A stretch of DNA of 36,688 bases. It comes from JBCCFX01 sp039029515 (GTDB lineage Bacteria > Planctomycetota > Phycisphaerae > Phycisphaerales > SM1A02). Shown here one piece after another: positions 14,994 to 21,962 of this stretch (position 1 is the first letter of the stretch; every line of letters begins with the position of its first letter). The notes beneath the pieces were generated by a model. It was not told the origin of the DNA. It made no database searches and saw only the letters and a program-made list of their open reading frames with translations. The stretch is from assembly GCA_039029515.1 (NCBI GenBank), contig JBCCFX010000007.1:1-36688 (forward strand), in the 5' to 3' direction. The position numbers and the translations under genes were made by a program.

Positions 14994-16438
14994 TGCCGCA
15001 CACGATGGCTCGTCGGCTGCGGAATTGGTTGTGCGTTGTCGTGGTCCTCTGCATCGGGCCGATGGCGATCGCCGCGCCCTCCGAACAGTTGATTCTCCTT
15101 ACGGTCGAAGATGGCTCCGACGTCAGCGCGATGGCGTCATCAACGCTGGCGCCGGCATTGCGAGAACTCGCAGCAGAAATGGGCCTCGAATTCATTGAGA
15201 AGGATGTCAGTGCCGGCGCGCCGTCGGAGATTCACGCCGTGCCCGCGGTGGTTTTTGCTGATCACCGTGGTCGCTCGGTCTATCAGGGGCGAACAACGAC
15301 GCTCGATCGGGTTCGGAACTTCGTTCAGACATCGCGCGTCTTCGTCCAGGAATCGCGGGACCGCGAACGTACGGACATTCCGGTCACACAACGCGGACGG
15401 ATGCACATCGCGACGCCGATCAAGTTGACGGCGCTGCATGGTGAGATTCCCGCGAGCTTTGATGCTGACGCATTCGATGCGATGGCGCGCGAGGCGATCA
15501 CCATCGGTCTGCCGGACTTCACGCGGCCGGCAACAGTGCAGCTCGCGCGGACGGACCGACTGTTCTACATCGACTTTCATCCGTACGTTGACGCCAACGG
15601 TCAGTTGTTCGTCAGCACGGCGTTGTTCTCGCAGTTCCATTGCCATGATCCACTGCGGACACGGCTGGGTGATCCGCTCAGTGCGCCGTGGGATGATCGT
15701 GCGCGGCTGTTTGCCCGCGCGGCGGCCGAGCTCGGCGAGTGGATCGATGCGGCCATCGTCGATGCGACAATCGGGGATGGATTCATCGCGTTGCCGGCTG
15801 ACGTTGCAACGGTGACATGGGATGGCCTGGGACTGTCGTTGCCTGCAGCGCCGGAGAACGTCGTGGAGATGCCGACTGACTTGCAGGTTCCGTCCGCATG
15901 GCGAGTCGATGCATCGGCGAACTCAGATCGACCGTCGATTCGATTCAGGTTTCCGGCGCCGCTCGATGGATACAGCGGACAGGCGACTGAACTTGCTGGC
16001 GTGCTGCAACTCGACCCTTCTGCGTTGAATGCCGCGAGCGGATCGTTCGAAGTGCAGGTGGCATCCGTCACGATGGGCGAGCCGGATCTGGATGATTACC
16101 TTCAGACAGCCGAGATGCTCGATGGCACAACGTACCCGACGTCATCATTCCAGATCACGTCGGTCGACGCACCGTCTGACAGCGCACTCGAATTCGGTTC
16201 TGTCGTCCCGTTCACGATGTACGGCGTCTTCTCGATGAAGGGCCGATCGGTCGAAATCACAGTGCCGTCTCAACTGGAGTTGACCGTCGGAGCGGATCGA
16301 CGTCCGCGCTTGGTGCTGCAAGGTTCATGGCGAGTTGATCTGTTGAAGCATTTTGGCCTCGAAGGTCCGGATGGGCCAGATGATGTGCGCAACACACTGG
16401 AGTACACGTGTCGCATCGTGCTGGAGCCTGCCGACTGA
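14993..16438 (+). CDS. Secreted two-domain YceI-like protein
   Basis: 481 residues. After a signal peptide (~7-29, 'NWLCVVVVLCIGPMAIAA') comes an ~85-residue segment that looks like a thioredoxin fold without catalytic cysteines ('LILLTVEDGSDVSAM', then 'IHAVPAVVFADHRGRSVYQG' with a cis-Pro-like VPA). The middle (~135-275) has 'DFHPYVDANGQLFVSTALF' and 'SQFHCHDPL', with no family I can name. The C-terminal ~190 residues match YceI ('ELAGVLQLDPSALNAASGSF', 'TAEMLDGTTYPTSSFQITSV', 'MYGVFSMKGRSVEITVPS'). The ATG at 14993 shares bases with the upstream TGA. It probably works with the preceding YceI protein on lipids or redox chemistry in the periplasm; that is inference. Confidence 0.72.
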   Translation: MPHTMARRLRNWLCVVVVLCIGPMAIAAPSEQLILLTVEDGSDVSAMASSTLAPALRELAAEMGLEFIEKDVSAGAPSEIHAVPAVVFADHRGRSVYQGRTTTLDRVRNFVQTSRVFVQESRDRERTDIPVTQRGRMHIATPIKLTALHGEIPASFDADAFDAMAREAITIGLPDFTRPATVQLARTDRLFYIDFHPYVDANGQLFVSTALFSQFHCHDPLRTRLGDPLSAPWDDRARLFARAAAELGEWIDAAIVDATIGDGFIALPADVATVTWDGLGLSLPAAPENVVEMPTDLQVPSAWRVDASANSDRPSIRFRFPAPLDGYSGQATELAGVLQLDPSALNAASGSFEVQVASVTMGEPDLDDYLQTAEMLDGTTYPTSSFQITSVDAPSDSALEFGSVVPFTMYGVFSMKGRSVEITVPSQLELTVGADRRPRLVLQGSWRVDLLKHFGLEGPDGPDDVRNTLEYTCRIVLEPAD

Positions 16439-16479
16439 GTTGATACGCCATTCGCGTTCACATCGATGATTCAATGAGA

Positions 16480-16506
16480 ACGGGACGACCATGGCGGTCG
16501 TCCCGT
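16480..16506 (+). terminator. Strong hairpin after the YceI operon
   Basis: A perfect 11-bp stem (ACGGGACGACC/GGTCGTCCCGT) with a 5-nt loop lies 41 bp past the stop at 16438. Only scattered T follows. It would also stop transcription arriving on the minus strand from the decayed gene at 16533-16715. Confidence 0.75.
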
Positions 16507-16532
16507 GTCGATGTATCGTTGTGTGATGTGGA

Positions 16533-16715
16533 TCAATCGAAGATTACGCTCGGGTCGGGCTTCTTGTCCTGTGTCCAGACGGCGAAGATCTTCAGGTTCG
16601 GATCGCTCGTGCCGTTGTACACCTTCAGTTAGCGTAGTTCCTCAACGCCGAGTCGCGTAAGTTGGGTCGACATCCGGAACGTCGCGTCCGAGAATGTCAG
16701 CGCGGGTGCGTCACT
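16533..16715 (-). pseudogene. Decayed gene remnant with an internal stop
   Basis: On the minus strand a frame with GC-rich third positions and normal-looking protein sequence (ALTFSDATFRMSTQLTRLG, then LKVYNGTSDPNLKIFAVW and KKPDPSVIFD) ends at TGA 16533-16535. It is broken by TAA at 16629-16631, where CGC-TAA would be Arg-Tyr if one base were changed. The frame closes upstream at 16716-16718, close to the start of the next gene, so only about 60 codons survive. I do not recognise the family. No other frame covers this 250-bp gap. A sequencing error could explain the internal stop but not the missing front part. Confidence 0.4.
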
Positions 16716-16750
16716 TCAACGTCTCGATGCGTGCGCACAGGAGTTGCGAC

Positions 16751-18379
16751 ATGAAGCGATGTCTTATCGGTCTTGTGTTCTGGTGTTCGATTGCTGTCGC
16801 CGGCATGGCGCAGACAACGACGCAGACTTCGTCGAATACCGAAGCATCCGAACTGACCGTGATGGCCTGGAACATCTGGCGCGGTGGACGTGAGGATGGC
16901 GAAGACATCGGACCGGCACGCGTGATTGATGTCATTCGCGACAGCGATGTTGACATCGTTGCGATGCAAGAGACGTACGGTTCCGGCGAGCTCATCGCTG
17001 ATGCGCTCGGGTACCACCTTCATTCGCGCGGGACGAATGTCTCGATTCACAGTCGTTTTTCGATCTTTGAAGATATTTCCGTGCACGCGGCATTCAAATG
17101 CGTCGGTGCGATCCTTGAGTTGCCGGATGGTTCGCGATTGGCGTTCTATTCAATCTGGTTGCCGTATTCGGGTGAGATCTGGGAAGCCGGGACGCGCGAT
17201 TCATCGCAGCCAAGGAAGATGCTCGCGGCGTGCGAGGCATCTGCGATTGATCTCAACGCGATGTGGAGCGCGATCGAAGCGCGATTGTCGGCGACTGCGT
17301 ATGTCGATGTTCCCATCATCATCGCCGGCGATTTCAATTCGATGTCACATCTGGACTACGGTGAGGTCGGTTGGGATCAGTATCACGCGGTCGTTGACTG
17401 GCCGACCAGTCATATCCTGACGCAGCAGGGGTTCGTCGACACGTACCGCGTCCTGAATCCTGTCATCGACCGCGCTCGCGATGCCACATGGACGCCTCGA
17501 TTCCCGACGCAGGAGCAGGATCGCATCGACTTCATTTACGCGCGTGCGCCGGCATGGCGCGTTGCGGCATCGCATGTAATCCGTCAACACGCGATTCAAT
17601 TCCCATCGGATCACACTGCGGTCGTCACGACCTTGGAACGGTCGCCAACGTCCGTATCGACCGACCATGGCATTCGGGCGGCCAGTTACAACATTCGTCA
17701 CGGTGCGGGCATGGATGGACGCATCGATCTCGATCGCACTGCCGCAGTCCTTGCTAGTCTCAATGCAGACATCATCGGTTTGCAGGAAGTGGATTTGCGG
17801 GCGACGCGCAGTGGGGGCGTGAATCAGGTGAATGTGCTCGCGCAGCGCCTCGGCATGCATCCTGCGTACGGGTCGTTCATGGATTTTCAGGGCGGACGAT
17901 ACGGCATGGCCATGCTGTCGAGGTACCCGATCGTCAAGGTGACGCCGCTCCGTCTTCCCAATGGCAACGAGCCGCGCATCGCGCTATGCGTGGATGTGCG
18001 GTTGCCTGATGGACAGGTCGTGCAGGTCGTCAACGTGCATTTCGACTGGGTCGAAGATGATGCGTTTCGATTCGCCCAGGCGAAGATCGTGACCGCGCAC
18101 GTTCGTGATCACAATGGTCCATGCATCCTGTTGGGCGATTTCAATGACCAGCCGGGATCGAGAACCATGCGACTGTTTGATGGCATCGCCGGAGAGGCGG
18201 ACAAGCCGGCTGAACAGCGCTTGACATTCCCATCGGATGATCCTTCGATCGAAATCGACTTCGTGTACTGCACACCTGCAGCGCGGTGGGCCGTTGGATC
18301 GGTTGCGGTGATCGACGAGGCAGTCGCGTCTGATCATCGTCCAGTTGTGGTGGACTTGACGTTACGTCCCGCGGAGTGA
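16751..18379 (+). CDS. Secreted tandem endonuclease/exonuclease/phosphatase protein
   Basis: 542 residues. A signal peptide (1-20, 'MKRCLIGLVFWCSIAVAGMA') is followed by two complete EEP (DNase I-like) domains. Domain 1 (~30-300): 'LTVMAWNIW', 'DIVAMQET', 'IIIAGDFNS', 'DRIDFIY', 'PSDHTAVV'. Domain 2 (~310-540): 'AASYNIRHG', 'DIIGLQEVD', 'ILLGDFND', 'EIDFVYC', 'ASDHRPVVVDL'. Both keep the metal-binding Asn/Glu, the GDFN loop and the catalytic SDH, so both may be active phosphodiesterases or phosphatases. The second keeps the 'NVHFD' His motif; in the first the matching place reads 'SIWLPY' and the His is not evident. The substrate outside the cell is unknown. AGGAG lies 7 nt before ATG 16751. 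Confidence 0.85.
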   Translation: MKRCLIGLVFWCSIAVAGMAQTTTQTSSNTEASELTVMAWNIWRGGREDGEDIGPARVIDVIRDSDVDIVAMQETYGSGELIADALGYHLHSRGTNVSIHSRFSIFEDISVHAAFKCVGAILELPDGSRLAFYSIWLPYSGEIWEAGTRDSSQPRKMLAACEASAIDLNAMWSAIEARLSATAYVDVPIIIAGDFNSMSHLDYGEVGWDQYHAVVDWPTSHILTQQGFVDTYRVLNPVIDRARDATWTPRFPTQEQDRIDFIYARAPAWRVAASHVIRQHAIQFPSDHTAVVTTLERSPTSVSTDHGIRAASYNIRHGAGMDGRIDLDRTAAVLASLNADIIGLQEVDLRATRSGGVNQVNVLAQRLGMHPAYGSFMDFQGGRYGMAMLSRYPIVKVTPLRLPNGNEPRIALCVDVRLPDGQVVQVVNVHFDWVEDDAFRFAQAKIVTAHVRDHNGPCILLGDFNDQPGSRTMRLFDGIAGEADKPAEQRLTFPSDDPSIEIDFVYCTPAARWAVGSVAVIDEAVASDHRPVVVDLTLRPAE

Positions 18380-18391
18380 CTGCAGGATGCG

Positions 18392-18622
18392 CTACGGCGA
18401 CGAGGATGGCGGATCTTCCCAGCTGAACACGTCATCGAGCGTCTTGCCGAACACATCGGCGATGCGGAACGCTGCTTCGAGCGATGGTGCGTACTTGCCC
18501 GCTTCAATTGCGGCGATGGTCTGGCGCGTGACGCCGATCTGCGCGCCGAGTTGCGCCTGCGTCATCTCGCCGTGCTGAAACCGCAGGAGTCGGACCTGAT
18601 TGGTGATTCGTTTCTTCGTCAA
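18392..18622 (-). CDS. Small XRE-family HTH regulator
   Basis: 76 residues, almost entirely one Cro/C1-type helix-turn-helix ('MTQAQLGAQIGVTRQTIAAI EAGKYAPSLEAAFRIADVF' in two parts) plus an acidic, Ser-rich tail. I choose the TTG at 18622 because related proteins begin 'TKKRITNQ', GAGG is 6 nt upstream, and the start overlaps the preceding stop as TTGA. The longer frame upstream lies inside the membrane-protein gene. The pair (DUF2178-like membrane protein plus XRE regulator) is a common two-gene unit whose role is not established. A 24-bp palindrome at its promoter suggests this protein represses its own operon. Confidence 0.85.
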   Translation of the reverse strand: MTKKRITNQVRLLRFQHGEMTQAQLGAQIGVTRQTIAAIEAGKYAPSLEAAFRIADVFGKTLDDVFSWEDPPSSSP

Positions 18623-19074
18623 ACTGTCCCTCGTCGGTAACACCAGACGGAGACGCCGTAATGCACAAGTTCGGCAATGACGATGACGGCGACGGCGGCG
18701 TTGATCAGCGCCCAGCCGTTCTTCGTGAACGGGAGCACGCATCCCACAAGGATCACGCCGGAGATCAACACGTAATAGGCCAGAGCAACGGCGCGATGTG
18801 CGATAGCGCGGTCCCGCTCATCGGCGGGCGTGCGCGCCTCATCGGGCATGCGCATTCGGAGCCAGATGTGACCGCCACCGAGCAGGATCATCTGTGTGAC
18901 TGCGGCGGCGGCGAAGAGGCGCATCGAGTCGAAATCAGGTAGTGGGTTGGTCGGCGGTGAGATGCTGACCCAGATGAAGTAGGGGATGAACGCGATCGCG
19001 ATGGAGCCAAGTGACAGCCAGGCGATTTTCTCCCGAAAGGCCATCGAGCCAGCAGTGTTTGCAATTATTGACAT
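18619..19074 (-). CDS. Four-helix membrane protein, DUF2178-like
   Basis: 151 residues with four predicted membrane helices (about 16-38, 52-72, 93-113, 119-142). The 'DERDRAIAHRAVALAY' motif at the start of helix 3 is characteristic of the DUF2178 and related families found next to small XRE regulators. Function is unknown; a membrane sensor or partner of the regulator is a fair inference. ATG at 19074 lies 7 nt after a -10 box, so the mRNA would be nearly leaderless; a second ATG ten codons on (19044) has no Shine-Dalgarno. The gene is translationally coupled to the XRE gene by a TTGA overlap. Confidence 0.72.
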   Translation of the reverse strand: MSIIANTAGSMAFREKIAWLSLGSIAIAFIPYFIWVSISPPTNPLPDFDSMRLFAAAAVTQMILLGGGHIWLRMRMPDEARTPADERDRAIAHRAVALAYYVLISGVILVGCVLPFTKNGWALINAAVAVIVIAELVHYGVSVWCYRRGTV

Positions 19075-19097
19075 GATGTTAAAGATATTTTACATCA
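19074..19097. promoter_or_regulatory. Near-perfect 24-bp palindrome, candidate XRE operator
   Basis: TGATGTTAAA (19074-19083) and TTTTACATCA (19088-19097) are inverted copies with 9 of 10 matches around a 4-nt GATA centre. It covers the -10 box, the predicted start site and the first base of the start codon of the DUF2178-XRE operon, the expected place for autorepression by the operon's own HTH protein. Confidence 0.65.
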
Positions 19098-19110
19098 ACG
19101 CCGCTGTCAA
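19082..19110 (-). promoter_or_regulatory. Promoter of the DUF2178-XRE operon
   Basis: On the minus strand TTGACA (19110-19105) is followed by 17 nt and TATCTT (19087-19082). The -10 box ends 7 nt before ATG 19074, so the transcript should begin about one base before the start codon. Confidence 0.68.
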
Positions 19111-19165
19111 GCGATCAGTGGGGATTCTGGGCGATGAGTAGAAATTCTCAACTCGCGCTCGATGA

Positions 19166-19194
19166 TTGCTTTTCATCTATATAGACCGTAATCT
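19166..19194 (+). promoter_or_regulatory. Promoter and palindrome of the arsR operon
   Basis: TTGCTT (19166-19171), a 17-nt spacer and TAATCT (19189-19194) end exactly 6 nt before ATG 19201, predicting +1 at the A of the start codon. The spacer contains the perfect 10-bp palindrome TCTATATAGA (19176-19185) and a third TCTAT half-site at 19192-19196, plausible binding sites for the ArsR protein. Confidence 0.6.
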
Positions 19195-19200
19195 ATCGGC

Positions 19201-19539
19201 ATGACGACGCTCGACCTGACGTTTTCCGCGCTGGCCGATCCGACCCGCCGGCAGATTCTGGCCCGTCTGGCCAAGGGCTCCGCCACGGTTTCCGAACTCG
19301 TCAGCGGGTTCAAACTCACCCAGCCCACAATCTCATCGCATCTCAAGTTGCTCGAGCGTGCCGGCTTGATCTCGCGTTCGCGCGTCAGACAGACGCGGCC
19401 ATGCGCGCTGGAGCCTGCCGGCCTGCACGCGCTGCAGGCCTGGCTCGGCGATGTACACGCGACATATCAGCAGAATTATGAGCGCCTCGACGGCGTGCTC
19501 GATACCCTCAAGGCCCAGTCGGAGCATGACGACGCATGA
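19201..19539 (+). CDS. ArsR-family winged-helix regulator
   Basis: 112 residues with a standard ArsR-type winged helix ('ALADPTRRQILARLAKG', then 'TQPTISSHLKLLERAGLI' as recognition helix). It lacks the ELCVCDL metal site of arsenic sensors, so it belongs to the branch that usually sits before an AHSA1/SRPBCC gene, as here. It probably represses its own operon. Its stop overlaps the next start as ATGA. The start sits 6 nt after a -10 box with no Shine-Dalgarno. Confidence 0.9.
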   Translation: MTTLDLTFSALADPTRRQILARLAKGSATVSELVSGFKLTQPTISSHLKLLERAGLISRSRVRQTRPCALEPAGLHALQAWLGDVHATYQQNYERLDGVLDTLKAQSEHDDA

Positions 19540-20003
19540 ATCACTTTGATTTCTCAACGCCGACATCGACCTCGGTGCGCATTGTGCGCTCGTTCAATGC
19601 ACCGCTGGAACTTGTGTGGCGCGCCCACACGGAGCCGGAACTGCTCAAGCAGTGGATGACCGGCCCGCCCGGACATTCGCTGCCGGTGTGTGAGGTCGAT
19701 CTTCGAGTTGGCGGTACCGCGCGCTTCGTATGGAAGAACCCCGACTTTGAAATGGGTATGACCGCGGTGTTCAAGGAGATTGTGCCGCATGAACGTATCG
19801 TGCATACCGAAGACTACGAAATGTGGCCGGAGGGCGCGAGCACGGTGACCACGTCATTCCAGTCGAACGGTGATACGACAACCATCACCGTTGACATCGA
19901 GTATCAGCTTGCCGCGGGTCTCGAACAGGCCACTGCACCGGGCTTCAAGGACGGGTACGCTGCGTCGTACGACACGCTTGAATCACTTCTGCCGACGCTT
20001 TGA
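19536..20003 (+). CDS. SRPBCC/AHSA1-like ligand-binding protein
   Basis: 155 residues forming one START-like helix-grip domain: 'IVRSFNAPLELVWRAHTEPE LLKQWM' in two parts, then 'VDLRVGGTARFVWKNP', 'HERIVHTEDYE' and a long C-terminal helix. Such proteins bind hydrophobic ligands in an internal cavity; the ligand is unknown here. The pairing with ArsR by an ATGA overlap is a widespread two-gene unit in which the regulator controls the binding protein. Confidence 0.9.
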   Translation: MNHFDFSTPTSTSVRIVRSFNAPLELVWRAHTEPELLKQWMTGPPGHSLPVCEVDLRVGGTARFVWKNPDFEMGMTAVFKEIVPHERIVHTEDYEMWPEGASTVTTSFQSNGDTTTITVDIEYQLAAGLEQATAPGFKDGYAASYDTLESLLPTL

Positions 20004-20039
20004 TGTCGGTATCACACGTCTGATTTGCAGGGAAGAACA

Positions 20040-20582
20040 ATGATGAAGACCAACACGATGATCATCGGTGCCTTGGCACTGCTCGCCACCGGCATCACCA
20101 GCTATGCCGTCGGCAAGACCGCTTCGCAGGATGCGCCGATGTCGGCGGCAACGAAAGAGCACGCCTGGCTCGCCAAGCATGCCGGCAACTACACCGCGAC
20201 GACGAGCGGCATGATGGGCGGCGCGGCTGCGGCCAATCGAATCGATTCGGTGATGGGTGGACTCTGGAACGTCTCGCACTTCGAAACCACGATGATGGGA
20301 CAGCCGTTCAAGGGGATGGAGATCCTCGGCTATGACCCCGAGCAGAAGAAGTTCGTGTCCGTCTGGATCGACTCTATGACGCCGAAGCTCATGACCATGG
20401 AAGGCGAGTACGACAAGGAATCGAAGACGCTGACGATGCGCGGCATATCCACCGGCATGGATGGCGAGCAAGCCGAGATGGTCAACACGACAGTCTTCGA
20501 TGACACCGGCATGACGTTCTCGATGAGCATCGAAGGCATGGACGAGCCGGTCTACATCATCGACTACGACCGCGCGAAGTAG
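20040..20582 (+). CDS. Secreted DUF1579-family protein
   Basis: 180 residues. A signal peptide or N-terminal anchor (~1-28, 'MIIGALALLATGITSYAVG') is followed by a DUF1579 domain: 'HAWLAKHAGNYTATTSGMMG', 'DSVMGGLWNVSHFETTMMGQ', 'GYDPEQKKFVSVWIDSMTP', 'GEYDKESKTLTMRG'. The domain is a small lipocalin-like beta-barrel of unknown function, often found with ArsR/SRPBCC genes. AGGGAA lies about 7 nt before ATG 20040. It is 36 bp after the SRPBCC gene and ends the operon. Confidence 0.85.
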   Translation: MMKTNTMIIGALALLATGITSYAVGKTASQDAPMSAATKEHAWLAKHAGNYTATTSGMMGGAAAANRIDSVMGGLWNVSHFETTMMGQPFKGMEILGYDPEQKKFVSVWIDSMTPKLMTMEGEYDKESKTLTMRGISTGMDGEQAEMVNTTVFDDTGMTFSMSIEGMDEPVYIIDYDRAK

Positions 20583-20605
20583 ACGTTTCACATCAGACGC
20601 AATCG

Positions 20606-20642
20606 CCGACGCCGTCACGACATCGCGCGTGAACGGCGTCGG
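20606..20642. terminator. Bidirectional hairpin between convergent operons
   Basis: CCGACGCCGT (20606-20615) pairs with ACGGCGTCGG (20633-20642), and CACG/CGTG extends the stem by four pairs after a one-base bulge, leaving an 8-nt loop. It lies between the stops at 20582 (+) and 20703 (-) and can serve both strands. Confidence 0.7.
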
Positions 20643-20702
20643 TGCGTTGGCGCGAAGATCACGATTGGGTTTGCATGGCGCGTTACGATGGACGCTCCGA
20701 AA

Positions 20703-21956
20703 TCATGCTGTAGGCACATTTGCAAACAGCATCATCAACAGGCAAATCAAATGCAATAACGTCAGGCCAGCAGCGAATGTAAGGTAGTGAGTATGCTGCG
20801 AATGACGTCGCTTACAGAGAGTCACTGAGAGCCAGATCACATAGACAACAAGTGTCGCGGCGGTCACGGCGCACAGCAGTACCGAGAGCGACCATTGGTC
20901 TATCCATGCCGACCATGAATCTGAATCGCCGCCGAGTTGTCGCGTGGAATGGCCGCCACCGATCAGCAGGCGGGCGAGCATCCATGGCGGCCAGAGCATG
21001 GCTGTATTGACTGAAAGCAATACCCACTTCCAGACGCGATGCGTTCGGCGAAACAACTGGACAATCAATACAGCGATATTGAAAACGCCGACGAACACCA
21101 CGAATCCGTACCGCGAGAGAAACGACCGCGCGATGGAGCGCTTCATCTCTCGCGTCTGCTCTGGTGTCATCTCGGGTGCGATGGTCGCCGCCTGTAACGC
21201 AGTAAGCGCTTCATCATCCAGGCCCGTGACGCCGCTGAGCGAGGCGCCAATAACCGTGATGCCAGTGAGGTCCGCGCCGTCCAGGTTGGCGTCGGTCAAG
21301 TCCGCCCTTGAAAAGTGAGCATCTCGGAGAATCGCATCAGTCAGGTCGGCGCTGACCAGACGCGCTCCGACGAAACTCTTGCCGGTCAGATCTGTGCGGT
21401 GAGACACCGCTGCGGTCATGTCGTGACCTCTGAATTGAGTCTCTACGACGCTGAGATCCACATCGGAGAAGTTTGCACGCGCGTATTTGCCTTGGTTCAT
21501 GATGGTGTTTTCAAGGCTGGCGCCGCGAAAGTCAGCATCGCAAAAGTCACACGCTAGAAAATGAGCGTCGTTCAGGGTCGCCTGTGTGAATTCAGTTGAT
21601 CTCAGATCTGCCCTCACAAACTGTGCATCCGTGAGATCGGCACCCCGAAACGATGCGTGACTCAGTATTGCGGCGCCGAAACGAGCATTGCGCAATATTG
21701 CGTCGCTGAAATCCGCGCCTTCGAGATTGGTTGGGTGGTTTTCCCGTCGAGTTCCTCCAAAGTTCATTCCTGTCAGGTCTAGCCCGCGGTAGTCAGTGCC
21801 GAATTCAGCAATGAGATCAGCGGCAACGTCGTCATACACACACTTCTGCATGTAGGCGCGGATGTCTTCGGGGGAGGGTTGATCAGGTTCAGCGAAGGAG
21901 TGATCTGCGAAGATCAGCGTCAACATCGTCATCATGAGAAGTGGTGACAAATGCAT
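20703..21956 (-). CDS. Membrane-anchored pentapeptide-repeat protein
   Basis: 417 residues. After a signal peptide (1-22) and a short helical part, pentapeptide repeats of the A(D/N)LXX type run from about 57 to 245 ('NLEGADFSDAILRNARFGAA', 'RADLTDANLDGADLTG'), forming a right-handed beta helix. A linker then leads to four membrane helices (~280-415) with basic loops. The beta helix would lie outside the cytoplasm with the helices anchoring it. The function of such proteins is not known. It starts 6 nt after the stop of the CNNM/CBS gene, so the two are one operon. No catalytic residues are seen. Confidence 0.82.
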   Translation of the reverse strand: MHLSPLLMMTMLTLIFADHSFAEPDQPSPEDIRAYMQKCVYDDVAADLIAEFGTDYRGLDLTGMNFGGTRRENHPTNLEGADFSDAILRNARFGAAILSHASFRGADLTDAQFVRADLRSTEFTQATLNDAHFLACDFCDADFRGASLENTIMNQGKYARANFSDVDLSVVETQFRGHDMTAAVSHRTDLTGKSFVGARLVSADLTDAILRDAHFSRADLTDANLDGADLTGITVIGASLSGVTGLDDEALTALQAATIAPEMTPEQTREMKRSIARSFLSRYGFVVFVGVFNIAVLIVQLFRRTHRVWKWVLLSVNTAMLWPPWMLARLLIGGGHSTRQLGGDSDSWSAWIDQWSLSVLLCAVTAATLVVYVIWLSVTLCKRRHSQHTHYLTFAAGLTLLHLICLLMMLFANVPTA

Positions 21957-21962
21957 GGATTC

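Noticed and set aside
16533..16631. Possible ribosomal protein L13 tail (LKVY motif) in the decayed gene
   Set aside because: Only the LKVYNG stretch resembles L13. The following residues do not fit the conserved EHPHAAQ end, and a broken essential gene is unlikely.
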